Source of the DNA: LGRD01 sp031415135
GTDB taxonomy: Bacteria; Pseudomonadota; Gammaproteobacteria; Burkholderiales; Burkholderiaceae_C
Length of the DNA stretch: 64,000 bases
NCBI GenBank assembly: GCA_031415135.1
Contig: JANORB010000076.1
Location: forward strand, 62,001-126,000
Direction: 5' to 3'
The position numbers and the translations under genes were made by a program. Below the pieces are notes generated by a model. That model searched no databases, was not told the origin of the DNA, and saw nothing but the letters and a program-made list of their open reading frames with translations. This document shows, piece after piece, positions 1-35,875 of this stretch; position 1 is the stretch's first letter, and every line of letters begins with the position of its first letter.

Positions 1-11377
<11,377 letters not shown>

Positions 11378-11381
<4 letters not shown>

Positions 11382-14300
11382 GTGTCACCCAGTCGTTGCA
11401 GAAGCAGGGCTTCGATGTCGGCCTCGCTCATGGCCGCCACTTGCGCGGCGCCCAGCGGCGCGGCCGAAGGCGGCGGCGCTGCCACCGGGGCTGTGACGGC
11501 CGGCGCCGCTGCGGGGTCGAGCACGCCATGCAGGTGCTGCGCCAGCGCCTCGATGGTGGGGTGGTCGAACATCAGCGTGGCCGGCAGTGGACGCGCCAGC
11601 GCGAGCGTGATGCCCAGGCGGTTGCGCAGTTGCACCGCCATCAGCGAGTCCATGCCCAGGTCGGTGAAACGGTCGTGGCGGCCGGGGGGCTGGCTCGCAT
11701 CCAGCCGCAGCACTTGCGACACGGCTTCGCGCACCACATCGCGCAGCAGCTCGAGCTGCTCGGCCGGCAGCAATCGCCGCAATTGATCGCGCCGCGCGGC
11801 GGCCACGGCCACGGAATCCGAAGCCGCCGCTGCCGCCGCCAGCGCCGGCCCGACGAGCGCTGCCGCAGGCGCCTCCAGCGGCAGCGCCGCCGCGGCCTGG
11901 CCCTCGCCGGCGACCCAGGCGGCAATCACCTTCTGGCCCATCGCTTCAGGCGGCGAGCCCGCCGGTGGCCAGGCGCCGGCTGCGGCGAATCCAGCCTCGC
12001 GCAGCGCCACCCGCCAGGTGTCGGCGGGCAGCAGCGGGTTGTCGTCGCGCAGGTCGTCGTCGAAGTGTTGCCAGCCTTCGATCAGGCCGGTGGTCATGTC
12101 GAACCAGGCCAGGTGTTCGGTCGATTCCACCAGCAGCAGCAGGCCGCCTGGGGCCAGCAGGCGGCGGATCGAACCCAGTGCGTCGCGCAGATGGCGCGTG
12201 GCATGCACCGCGTTGGCGGCGATGACGAGGTCGAACGAGGCCGGCGCGAAACCCTGCGCCGCCGCGTCGCGCTCGAGGTTGAACTCGGTGCAGCGCACGA
12301 ATGGCCAGGGCGCGAATTTCTCGCGCGCCCGGTCGAAGAAGGCCGGCGTGATGTCGGTGAACCAGTAGCGCGTGCTGGCCGGCGCGAACACCGGCATCAG
12401 CGCGGCCGACGTGCTGCCCGTGCCGGCACCGATTTCCAGCACGCGCAGCGGTGTGTTCGCCCCACGCGCGGCCACCAGCGCCTCGACGCCCCCGGCGGCG
12501 AGCGCGTTGATGTAGCGCATTGGCGCCGAGCGCTGGTAGATGCCCTCGGCGAGTTCGAACGAGCCGCCCGGGAACAGCGTTTCGAGCGGGCTTTCGCGGC
12601 CGCGGATCACCGACGCCAGCAAGCGGCCGCAGTGCTCCACATAGGCCAGCAGCGCCGGGTTGTCGGCGAGCGCATCACGGGCCTCGGCCTGGCACGCCGG
12701 CAGGCCGGGATCGGCCAGCGGCTGCCCACTCACGAAGTGCTCGCCGTCGACCTGCAGCGCGCCCTGTGCCACCAGGCGCAGCAGCCAGCGCTCGATCAGG
12801 TGGTGGTAGGCCGCGCCGGCGCCCAGGCGCTCACGCACCTCGCCGGTGGTGGCGCGCTCGCCGGCGGTGCGGAACACAGCGCCGTCGCGCAAGACGGTGG
12901 CGGCGTGCGCCACCGTGAGCCGCTCCAGCACCGCCCAACGCGGGCCATAGCCCGTCACGTCGACGCCCACCGGCGCCTGGTCGGACTGCCGATCGAGCGC
13001 CGCGGCCACCCGCTGCCAGGCTTGCGCACCGGCGCCGGCGGCGGCGGCGGTTGCGGCGGTTGCGGCGCGCGGCGCCCAGTCGATCCAGTGGCGACGATGG
13101 TGGAACGGCGTCAACGGCGCAGCCACCCGCCGGCACGCGTGGTCGCGGTCGAAGCCCTGCCAGTCGACCCGCGCGCCGGCAACGTACAGGCGCTGCACGG
13201 CGTCCAGCAGATCGACCCAGTCGGCCCCATCGCGGCGCAGCGACGGCAGCCACTCGATCGACGCCGCGGCATCGGCGCAGTCGGCGGCCAGGCCCAGCAG
13301 CACCGGGTGCGGGCCGATTTCGATCACATGCGTGACGCCCTGCGCCAGCGCGCAGCGCAGCGCGTCGGCAAAGCGCACCGGCGCGCGCATCTGCTCCAGC
13401 CAGTAGCCGGGGTGGCTCAGTTCACCGGGCGCGGCGAGCCCACCCGTCAGGTTGGAGACGATCTCGCAGCGCGCGGGCCCGAAGCTCACGCGCGCGAGTG
13501 CCTCGCCCAGCGGCGCCAGCACGGGCTCGATCAGGGCCGAATGGAACGCGTGCGACACACGCAGCGCGCGGCAGCGAACGCCCTGCCCTTCAAGGTGTGC
13601 GGTGAAGCTGTCGAGCGCGCCGCGCGCGCCGCTCACCACCACCTGCCGAGGGCCGTTGAGGGCCGCGATGTCGAGTGGTGATGCGAGCGAGGTCAACGCG
13701 GCGCGCACCTCGGCCTCGGATGCGAACACCGACGCCATCGCGCCGTCGCCGGGCAAATCCTGCGTCAGCCGACCGCGTTGCACCAGCACCCGCAGCGTGT
13801 CTTCGAGCGGCAGGATGCCGGCCACACACGCCGCCGCATATTCGCCCAGGCTGTGACCCAGCACGACCGCCGGCTCGACCCCCCACGAGCGCCACAGCGC
13901 GGCGAGCGCCACCTCGACCGAAAACAGCGCCGGCTGCGCCAGCGCCGTGTCGTCCAGGCGCGAGGCCAGCGCGGCGTCGCCGAACAACAGTTCGAGCAGT
14001 GGGCGTTCGATCAGGCCGTCGAGCACCTTCGCGCAGGCATCGAGAGTGGCGCGAAACACCGGCGCGCTGCGGTACAGCCCGCGCGCCATGCCGTGGTACT
14101 GCGCGCCCTGGCCGGTGAACAGGAAAGCCACTTTCGGCAGCGCCGGCGCGGCCACGCCGGCCACCAGCGCCGGGTGCGGCGCCGCCGCGAGCCAGGCCGC
14201 CAGGCCCGTGTCGATCTCGACCGCCGAGGCGCCGCGCAGCGCCAACCGGTGGCCGAAATGCGCGCGTCCGGCATTCGCCGTGAAACACAGATCGGCCAGC

Positions 14301-15819
14301 GCGCCCGGCCCGGCCAGCCGGTCGCGCCAGGCGCCCACCAGTTGCCTGAGCGCCGGTTCGTCGCGGGCCGACAGCGCCAGCAGGTGCAGCGGCCGTTCGG
14401 CGCCGGTGGGCGCCAGCACCGGCTCCACATCGGGGCACTGTTCCAGGATCACGTGCGCATTGGTCCCGCTGAAACCGAACGAGCTGACACCGGCACGCGC
14501 CGGCGCGCCGTGCGCCGGCCAATCGTGCAGCCGCGTCGGCACGCGCAGCGGCATGCTGGCCCAGTCGAGCAGCGGATTGGGTTGCGTGAAGTGCAGGTGC
14601 GGCGGAATCTGCCGCCTCCGCAGCGCCGCAATCGTCTTGGCCATGCCAGCCAGGCCGGCGGCGGCTTCGAGGTGGCCGAAGTTGGTCTTGCACGAGCCCA
14701 CCCACAAGGCCTGTTCGGCCGAGCGGCCGGCACCGAGCGCACCGGCCAACGCCTGCAACTCGATCGGGTCGCCGAGCGAGGTGCCGGTGCCGTGCGCCTC
14801 GACGTAGTCGATCTGCCCGGGCTGCAGCCCGGCACCGGCCAGCGCGGCGCGGATCACGGCCTCTTGGGCCGGGCCGTTGGGTGCGGTCAGGCCGCCGCTG
14901 CGGCCGTCCTGGTTGACCGCCGAGGCGCGGATCAACGCCAGCTGTCGGTCGCCCGAGGCCTGCGCGTCGCGCTGCCGGCGCAGCACCAGCACGACCGCGC
15001 CCTCGCCCCGGCCATAACCGTCGGCCGCCGCATCGAAGGTCTTGCAGCGGCCATCGGGCGCCATCATGCGGGCCTTGGTGAAGGCGATGTGCGCGTCCGG
15101 CGTCAGGATCAGGTTCACGCCGGCCACCAGCGCCAGGTCGCACTCGCCGCTGCGCAGGCTCTGGCAGGCCAGGTGCACGGCCACCAGCGACGCCGAGCAC
15201 GCGGTGTCGACCGCCAAGGCCGGGCCCTGCAGGCCCAGCACATAGGCCAGCCGCCCCGCCACCACGCTCAGGCTGCCGCCCGAACCGGCATAGGCGTCGA
15301 TGTGTTGCGGCGCACCGAACAGCAGCCGCCCGTAGTCGCCGTTGCCCACGCCGACGAACACGCCGGTCTTGCTGCCGGCCAGGCTGTCGGGCGCTATTGC
15401 CGCGTCTTCCAGCGCGTGCCAGGCCACTTCGAGCACCAGCCGTTGCTGCGGGTCCATGCTCGCCGCTTCGCGCGGCGAGACGCCGAAAAACGCCGCATCG
15501 AAACCGGCCACGTCGTCGAGAAAACCACCGGCACGGGTCCACATCGTTCCGGGGCGGTCGGGGTCGGCGTCGTACAACGCGTCGGCATCCCAGCGCTCGG
15601 CCGGGATGGCGCCGATCGTGTCCACGGCGTCGGCGAGCACGCGCCACAGCGACGCTTCATCGTGCACGCCGCCGGGCAGCCGGCAGCCCAGGCCGATCAC
15701 GGCAATCGGCTCGGCCGCCGCCGTCTCCAGCGCCGCCAGCCGCGCGCGCAGGTCACGGATCTCGAGCAGCGCGAGCTTGACGGGCGAGAGCGGCGTGGTG
15801 TCGTCGGTCGGGTGCTCGG

Positions 15820-15823
<4 letters not shown>
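11378..15823 (-). CDS. Type I PKS module D, KS-AT-cMT-ACP
   Basis: A 1481-residue module, the shortest complete one in the operon. An N-terminal docking helix (LSPVKLALLEIRDL) leads into the KS with Cys in DTACSASL near 210, EAHGTGT and KTNFGH. The AT has GHSLGE near 656, TALAQ and HAFHSA near 757, so malonyl-CoA is predicted. About 250 residues later comes a C-methyltransferase core (LEIGAGTGST near 1127). There is no DH, ER or KR, and the ACP (GMDSLMA, Ser near 1391) ends the protein, followed by AAMSEADIEALLLQRL. The expected product is an alpha-methyl-beta-keto thioester passed on unreduced to module E. An in-trans ketoreductase cannot be excluded. ATGA overlaps link it to C and E. Confidence 0.96.
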
Positions 15824-22331
<6,508 letters not shown>

Positions 22332-22335
<4 letters not shown>

Positions 22336-25300
22336 GATCCCGCCTCTGCGTGCGGCGCCGGCGCGTCCGACCAGCCTTCCAGCTCGGCCATCAACAGGCT
22401 GCGCACCTGGGCGTCCGACAGCGCCTCCAGGGCGTCGTCAGGCGCGGCCGGCTCGGGCTGCGCATCGGGCACCGCGCTCGGTGCCAACAGGCCCAGCAGG
22501 TGATCGGTCAAGGCAGCGACGCTCGGGTAGTTGAAAGTCAGGGTGGCCGGCAGGTCGATGCCGACCCGCGTGGTCAAACGGCGCCGCAGTTGCATCGCCA
22601 TCAGCGAATCCAGCCCCAGCTCGAAAAAGCCCTGGGCCGTGTCGACAGACTGCGCGCCGGGAAGGCCCAGCACCCGGGCCAGCTCTTCGCGCACCACGCC
22701 CGCCACTTGATCGCGCCGCTCACGCGCGGGCACGAGGGCGAGCGCGGTGCGCAGGTCGGGCTCCGTCGGCGCGGCCGCAGCCTGCGCCGCGACAGCCGGC
22801 GCCGGCAGGTCGCGCGCGAAGTCTTCGAGAAAGGCGCGCGGGCCGTGGGCCTGGTAGGCGGCGCAGGCGACCGGCCAGTCGATGCCGGCGACCATGCACT
22901 GAGGCACGCGCTCGTGCACCAGGCCGCCGAGGATGTCGAAAGCGGCCGCATCGGTCATCGGGCGAAAGCCCAGCTGCTCGACCCCGTTGTGCGTGGCCTC
23001 GCCCAGCAGGCGGATTTCGCTCCACGCGCCCCAGTCGACGCAGGTGGCGGGCAAGCCCAGCGACGCGCGGTGCCAGGCCAGCGCCCCGAGGAACTGGTTG
23101 GCCGTGGCATACGCGGCCAGGCCTTTGGCGCCGAAGAGCGTGGTGCCGGACGAAAACAGCACGAACAGGTCGAGCTCGGTCGCGCGGGTCAGCTCATGCA
23201 GAACCCAGCTGCCCTGCACCTTGGCGCGCAACGCGGCGCCCAACTCGGCCGGCGTCAGCTGCGCGAGCGCTTGAAAGCCGATCGCGGCCGCGGCATGCAC
23301 CACACCGCGGATCGGCGTGCCGGCATCGAGCAGGCGCGTGAACAGGCGGCCCATGGTCTCGTGATCGGCCACGTCGGCCCGCTCCACGATCACTTCGGTG
23401 CCCTGCGCTCGCAGCGCCTCGATCGTGGCGGCGGCCGATGCATCGGGCCGGCCGGAACGCCCGAGCAGCACCACGCGCCGGGCGCCCTGTTCGGCCAGCC
23501 ACAGCGCGATCTTCGGGCCCAGACCCCCGAGGCCGCCGGTGACGAGGTAAGCCCCGCCCGGGTTCAGGCCGAGCCGCTGCCCGCGCGGCCGCGGCTGGCG
23601 CGCCAGGCGCGCCACATGGCGGCCCGAGGCGCGCAGCGCAACCTGGTCTTCGGCAGCCGGCGCGCAGAGTTCGTCGAGCAGCGCCGCCAGCGCCGCATCG
23701 GCCGGCGCGTTCGGGTCGAGGTCGACCAGGCCACCCCAGGCCTGGGGTGTTTCCAGCGCCAGCGAGCGGCCCAGGCCCCACTGCAGCGCCTGCGATGGCG
23801 CGATGGCGCGATCGGCCGCATCGACCCGCTGCGCGCCGCGGGTGATCAGCCACAGCCGGGCGCCGGCGTTCGACGCCGAACCGGCGAGCCGCTGCGCCCA
23901 CGCCAGCGCCGACGCCACACCGCCGGCGATGGCCGCGTCCAACCTGTCGGGCTCGGTCTGCTCGGCCGTGGGGGCGTCGAGCGCGCCACAGTGGACGATG
24001 TTTCTTGGCGGGCCCGGCTGCGCCTCGGCGCAGGCCAGGCTGTCGACACACGCACAGTCGCCACCTTCAGCGCGGATCGCGTCGGCCAGCCGCGCGCCGA
24101 AGCCGCCGCGGTCGCCCACGACCTGCCAGGCCGTGCCCGCGAACCGAAGGGCCGCCGGCGCGACCGGTGCCGCCACGCGTGCCAGCACCAGAGCCTGCGC
24201 ATGCAGGCTGTCGCGCGACAGCGCCTCGCCGACCGCGTGCGCCGCATCGAAGCCGGCTTGCGCGAGCAGCGCGGTCCAGCGCGCCGGGGAGGCCAAGGCG
24301 TCAACGCTTCGATCCTGCGGATCGTCGAAGCGCCACCAACCGTCGGTCAGACCAAAGCTGAGGTCGAGCCAGGCGCGCCGGGCCACGGTCTCGATCAGCA
24401 CCAGCAAGCCACCCGGCGCGAGCAAGGCCCGCACATGCCGCAGGCTGCGCCGCAGGTTGACGGTGGCGTGCAGCACGTTGGACGCGACCACGATGTCGAA
24501 GCCGGCGCCGGCAAAGCCCTGCGGCTCGGGCGGCTGTTCGATGTCGAGCCGGCGAAACGTGATGGCCAGGGGCGCACCGCCGAGCCGGGTTTCGGCCTCG
24601 CGCAGGAACCCGGGCGAGACATCGGTGTAGCAATAGCTGCTGCCGGCCGGCAGGACGGGCATCACGAGCGCCGTCGTGGCCCCCGTGCCGGCGCCGATTT
24701 CGAGCACCCGCAGCGGGCGCCCGCCGCTGTTTCGCACGACGCTGGCCAGCGCTTCGGCGGCGAGCTGGTTGTAGGTGCGCGCCGACGCGGTCGCGGTGTA
24801 GACGGCCGCCGCCGAATCCTGGCCATCGGGCGGGAACAGCAGCGTCAACGGGTCGACCCGGCCCCGCAGCACGGCCGCCAGTTGCGCGCCGCAGCGATCG
24901 AGCAAAGCGGCTTCGACCCGGGCTGGCGGCGCGGGCGCATCGGCATCGCGCTGATCGGCATCGCGCTGACTCGCGCCGAACGGCGTGACCACCCAGCCGT
25001 CGCCGCTGCGCTGGAGGTGGCCCGAGCTTTCGAGCAGGTGCAGCAGGCGTTGCCACAAACGCGCATGGCGGGGGTGCACTCCGAGCGCCGCTGCGGCGCC
25101 CAAGGCAATGGGCTCGCCGGCGCGCGCAGCAATGCCCAGGCTGCACAGCGCGCGCCAGGCGTGCAGCGTGGCGCGCCGCTCGATGCCGACCCGCGCCTCG
25201 GACTCCTGCGCCAGTGCCTGCGCGGGCGGCTGGCGCGCGGCCCAACCGGCCAGCGGCCCGGCCAGCGCTTCGAGGTCGATGGCCAGCGGCGATGGCGCAG

Positions 25301-28141
25301 CGCGGACCAGCGGCGCGGCGCGCCAGCTCATCTGGTAGCAGCCGGTGCTGTCTGGGTCGCGCGCGGATGGCCCGACACGGCCGGTGACGCTGAACGCGAG
25401 CGCGGCGGCATCGGGCGCCGCCAGCCAGTGCCTTTGGCGTTGCCACGGATAAGCGGGCAAGGCCACGACGCGGCGTGGCGTTTCGGCGCGTGCCGGCCAG
25501 TCGATCGTGGCGCCGCCTTCGTACAGCGTGCCCAACCCGCCGAGCAGCGCGGCGCGGGCCGGCTGCGCGCGCCGCAGCGAGGCGGCAAGGGTGACCGGCA
25601 CCCCCTGGGCCGCGGCCACGTCGTGCATGGCGCTGCCCAGCGCGGGGTGCGGCCCGACCTCGAGAAACCGCCGGAAGCCGGCGTCGATCAGCTGCGCCAT
25701 CGCCGGCGCGAAGCGCACCGTCGCGCGCACATTGCGGCCCCAGTAGGCGGCGTCGAAGTCCCCCGCCTCGCACCAGCGGCCCGACACGGTGGACATCAGG
25801 GGCAGCGTGGCCGGCTGCGGCTTCAGGCTCTGCAGCGAGCCCACGATGGCCGGCACGAAGCGATCCATCTGGGCGCTGTGGAAGGCGTAGTCGGCGCTCA
25901 GCGCGCGGGTGGCGATGCCGCGCGCTTGGAGCTGTTCGACGCAGCGCGCCAGCGCGTCGGGCTGGCCCGACAACACGGTCGACCGCGGGCCGTTGAGCGC
26001 CGCGACCGACAGCGTGTTGCCAAAGCGCGCCAGCTCGTCGCGCAAGTCTTGCGGCGCGCATTCGACCTGCGCCATGCGCCCCTGGCCGAAGGCCGGTTGC
26101 ATGGCGCGCGAGCGATGCAGCACCACCCGCACCGCGTCGTCCAGGTTCAGCACGCCGGCGGCGTGGGCGGCGGCGATTTCGCCCACGCTGTGCCCGATCA
26201 CGGCACCGGCCCGCAGGCCCTGGGAGCGCCACCACGCGGTGAGCCCGAGCTGCATGGCAAAGATCGCTGGCTGCGCCACCTCGGTCGACGCCAGCATCGC
26301 GGCCGACGAAGGCTCGTTGATCGCGCCGAGCAGGTCCCAGCCCGAATGGCGTTGAAATGCCGTGCTCACTTCGATCAGCGTGGCCCGAAACACCGGCTCG
26401 GTGTCGAACAGTTCGCGCCCCATGCCGGCCCATTGGCTGCCCTGGCCGGTGTAGACGAAGACGGTCTGGCCGGCCGCGTCGTGGCTGGGTGGGGGCAAGC
26501 CAGCGGCCAGCCGCGCCTCGAGCCGCTCGGCCAGCGCGGCGGCGGTTGGGCCCACCACGGCGAGCCGATGGCCGTGGTGCGAACGGCGCGCCGTGGCGGT
26601 GTGGACCACATCGGCCAGCAAGTGGTCCGGGAAGGCCCGCAAGGCCGCGGCGTGATCGCGCACGGCCTGGGCCAGCGCGGCCGGGCTCTTCGCCGACAGC
26701 GTGAACAACTCGGCCAGCGCCGTGTGCGCCGCGCCGTCCACCGGCGGCACGGCGTGCTCTTCGAGCACCACATGCGCGTTGGTGCCACCGAACCCGAACG
26801 AGCTGACCCCGGCCACACGGAGTGCCTGCGGCGACGGCCAGTCCACCAGCGCGGTCGGGATCACGAACGGTGTGCCGGCCAGCTGGATGTGCGGGTTGAG
26901 CCGCGCGAAGTGCAGGTTGGCCGGCACCTGGCCCTGGCGCAGGCAGCACACCGCCTTGATCAGCCCGGCGATGCCGGCCGCGGCTTCGAGGTGGCCCAGG
27001 TTGGTTTTCACGGCGCCGAGCCAGCAGCGGTGGTCTGCGCCTTGGGCCGGGCCGATCACATGCGCCAGCGCCTCCACCTCGACCGGGTCGCCCATCGGCG
27101 TGCCGGTGCCATGGGTCTCGACCAGGCCCACGCGTTGCGGCGCGATGCCGGCCAGCGCCAGCGCGCGCCGGATCACGGCCTGCTGGGCCGGCCCGCTGGG
27201 CGCCGTCAGGCCATTGCTGGCGCCGTCCTGGTTGACGGCCGAGCCGGCGATCGTGGCGAGCACGGGGTCGCCATCGCGCACCGCGTCGGACAGGCGCTTG
27301 AGCACCACCAGGCCGCAGCCTTCGCCGCGAGCGATGCCGTTCGCCGCGGCGTCGAAGCTGCGGCAGCAGCCGTCGCTGGACAGGATCTGCAGCTTGCTGA
27401 ACATCAGGCTGGCCGACGGCAGCAGCATCAGGTTCACGCCCCCGGCCAGCGCCAGGTCGCATTCAGCGCTGCGCAGGCTCTGGCAGGCCAGGTGCACCGC
27501 CACCAGCGACGACGAGCAGGCGGTGTCCACCGTCATCGAAGGCCCGCGCCAATCGAACCCATACGAGAGCCGGTTGGCCAGGATGCTGTGCGCCGAGCCG
27601 GTGCTCGAATGGCTTTCGGCGCCACCCGGCTGCGCCAGTTGCAGCAGCTGGTAGTCGTTGCTGTGGCTGTGCGCGCCGATGAACACACCGCTGGCCGAGC
27701 CAGCCAGCCGCTCGACCACCAGGCCGGCCGATTCCAGCGCCTCCCAGGCCACTTCGAGCAACAGGCGCTGCTGCGGGTCCATCAACGCCGCTTCGCGCGG
27801 CGAGATGCCGAAAAACGCCGCGTCGAAATCGGCCACCCCGTCGAGGAAGCCGCCGCGGCGCGAGTTGATGCGGTTGGGCTGTGTCGGATCGGCATCGAAC
27901 AGCGCTTCTCCATTCCAGCGCTCAGCCGGAACGGCGCCGACGGCATCGCGGCCCTGCGCCAGCAGTTGCCAAAATTCGTCGGGCGACGACACACCCCCGG
28001 GCAAGCGGCAAGCCGCCGCGACGATGGCGATGCGTTCAAGCTGCGGCGGGGCCGGTGGCGGCGCGGCTTTTTCGGCCAGCCGCCGCGCCAGCAAGGCGCG
28101 CTTTTCCGGCGACAGGCCGGCCAGGCGATCGGCGGCCACGC

Positions 28142-28145
<4 letters not shown>
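22332..28145 (-). CDS. Type I PKS module B, KS-AT-cMT-KR-ACP
   Basis: A 1937-residue module starting with GTG, which overlaps the stop of module A as GTGA. Docking helix LSPEKRALLARRL, then KS with Cys in DTACSSSL near 209 (THGTGT, KTNLGH). The AT has GHSVGE near 652 and a TEVAQ motif that suggests malonyl-CoA, with a hybrid YAFHS motif near 752. A C-methyltransferase (LEIGAGTGAT near 1150) is followed by KR (GGLGGLG near 1538; Ser in FSSGTT and Tyr in LAAYATAN near 1678 both present; no LDD motif, so possibly A-type stereochemistry) and ACP (GLDSLMA near 1846). No DH or ER. Predicted: an alpha-methyl-beta-hydroxy unit. C-terminal ALSDAQVRSLL resembles the docking motif of the other modules. 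Confidence 0.96.
24939..24968. repeat. 15-bp tandem duplication in PKS module B
   Basis: Two adjacent perfect copies of ATCGGCATCGCGCTG encode the repeated peptide QRDAD in the N-terminal part of the cMT region of module B. It looks like a small in-frame duplication in a linker. Confidence 0.85.
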
Positions 28146-34680
<6,535 letters not shown>

Positions 34681-34684
<4 letters not shown>

Positions 34685-35460
34685 GCCGAGGTCTCCCAGG
34701 CCGGCGCGCCGGCCAGCAATGGCGCCAAGGTCTGCGCCAGATCGGCCAGCAGCGCCTGCCGCTCGGCTGCCAGGTAGAAATGGTCGCCCGCAAACTCCCG
34801 CACGCGGAACGCACCGGTGGTTTCGCCGCGCCACGCGTCGAGGTGCTCACGCGGGGTCAACGGGTCTTCGCTTCCGCCGAATGCCGAGACGGGGCAGACC
34901 AGCGGCGGGCGCGCCGCCGCTGGCGCGTGGGTCTCGAGCACGGTGATGTCGGCGCGCAGGCACGGCAGCAACAGGGCGAGCAGCTCTTCATGCTGCGCCA
35001 CCTCGGGCGGAATGCCGCCGTAACGGCGCTGAATTTCGGCGACGAACTCGGCGTCGGGCAGCGGGTGCAGCAGCGGGTCGGGGTTCGGCCAGTGCGCCGG
35101 GCGCCGGCCCGACACGAACAAGTGGCGCGGCGCCGGCCCTCGGCCGCCGTGCAGCGCGCGCGCCACTTCGCCGGCCAGCACCGCGCCCATGCTGTGGCCG
35201 AAAAATGCAAATGGAAGGTCCAGGTGCGGCCGCAACACCGGCACCAGCGCATCGACCAGCGCCGCCATGCTCGTCAGGGCCGGCTCGCGCAGCCGGTTGG
35301 CCCGGCCGGGCAACTGGATCGCGCACAGTTCCAGCTCCGCCGGCAAGGCCGCGGGCCACAGCCGGTACACCGCCGCACCGACGCCGGCGTGGTGAAAGCA
35401 GAACAAGCGAGCGCGCGCCTGCGGCCTCGGTGCGAAACGCTGCAGCCAAAGGCTGTTCAT
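34681..35460 (-). CDS. Type II (editing) thioesterase of the PKS operon
   Basis: A 259-residue alpha/beta hydrolase of the GrsT/RifR type that hydrolyses stalled or mis-primed acyl groups from carrier proteins. The N-terminus reads LFCFHHAGVGA (oxyanion region), the nucleophile motif is FGHSMGA and the catalytic His lies in GDHFYL near the C-terminus. An Asp in GGSEDPLT probably completes the triad. It is the first sizeable gene of the polyketide operon, and its TGA overlaps the ATG of module A. No Shine-Dalgarno is visible before its own ATG; instead the ATG overlaps the stop of a short upstream reading frame. A role in starter release or product release cannot be excluded because the end of the assembly line lies outside the window. 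Confidence 0.93.
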
Positions 35461-35546
35461 CGCACGCGGCTGACCGGATGATCGATCAGCTCTTCATGTG
35501 GCCATCGAGCGCGCTGTCCCGGCTCTGTCGAATTACACAATCCCAT
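35457..35546 (-). CDS. Possible 29-residue leader peptide coupled to the thioesterase
   Basis: A short frame beginning MGLCNSTEPGQ and ending VSRVR. Its ATG has a good Shine-Dalgarno (AGGGAAG, five bases upstream) and its TGA overlaps the thioesterase ATG as ATGA, the same junction used down the whole operon. The frame also extends to an ATG at 35570 without a clear ribosome site. I recognise no family. It could be a coupling cistron that brings ribosomes to the thioesterase start, which itself lacks a Shine-Dalgarno. It may also be chance, given its length. Confidence 0.35.
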   Translation of the reverse strand: MGLCNSTEPGQRARWPHEELIDHPVSRVR

Positions 35547-35875
35547 GGTGTCTTCCCTGGCGAACGGCATGAGACGTTGCGTTGCGCGGCACAGGCCGTC
35601 CGCGCTCACAAGCCTCAATGTTTCTATGAGGAAAAGACTTTAAGTTGGAAAGGCCGCCCGGCAGCCCGGCGCACCCGCGCAAAAAGTGCAATGCCGCACG
35701 CTTGCCTTGGCTAAGACGGGTCGTTACCGACTGGTCCGGATTCGCAGTGTCGGGCGCGTCGAAATGCGGGCGCTAACGTCGGTCTCGGCAGGTCGGTGCG
35801 AAGGCGCACCAACAGCGATCATTCGATGCACGAATGCTCGATTCGCAGGCGGGTGTCCCTGCGTCAAACCGAGCC
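35547..35875. other. Intergenic region, probable PKS operon promoter
   Basis: Non-coding gap between the end of the glutaryl-CoA dehydrogenase gene and the start of the PKS operon, both on the minus strand. It contains an AT-rich island at about 35610-35660 in a GC-rich setting, the most likely place for the promoter driving the polyketide operon. I could not settle on a convincing -35/-10 pair. Near its right end is a 6-bp inverted repeat, CATTCG-N5-CGAATG (35820-35836), without a T-run. No regulator gene lies in the gap. Confidence 0.4.
35820..35836. repeat. Inverted repeat CATTCG-N5-CGAATG
   Basis: A perfect 6-bp inverted repeat with a 5-base centre, about 40 bases past the stop of the glutaryl-CoA dehydrogenase gene. 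It lacks a following T-run on either strand, so an intrinsic terminator is not well supported. An operator for the PKS operon is possible, but it lies about 270 bases before the first candidate start codon. Confidence 0.3.

Noticed and set aside
34685..34834. Fifty-codon extension of PKS module A
   Set aside because: It overlaps the thioesterase, has no KS similarity, and the ATG at 34684 has a ribosome site and the operon's standard ATGA overlap.
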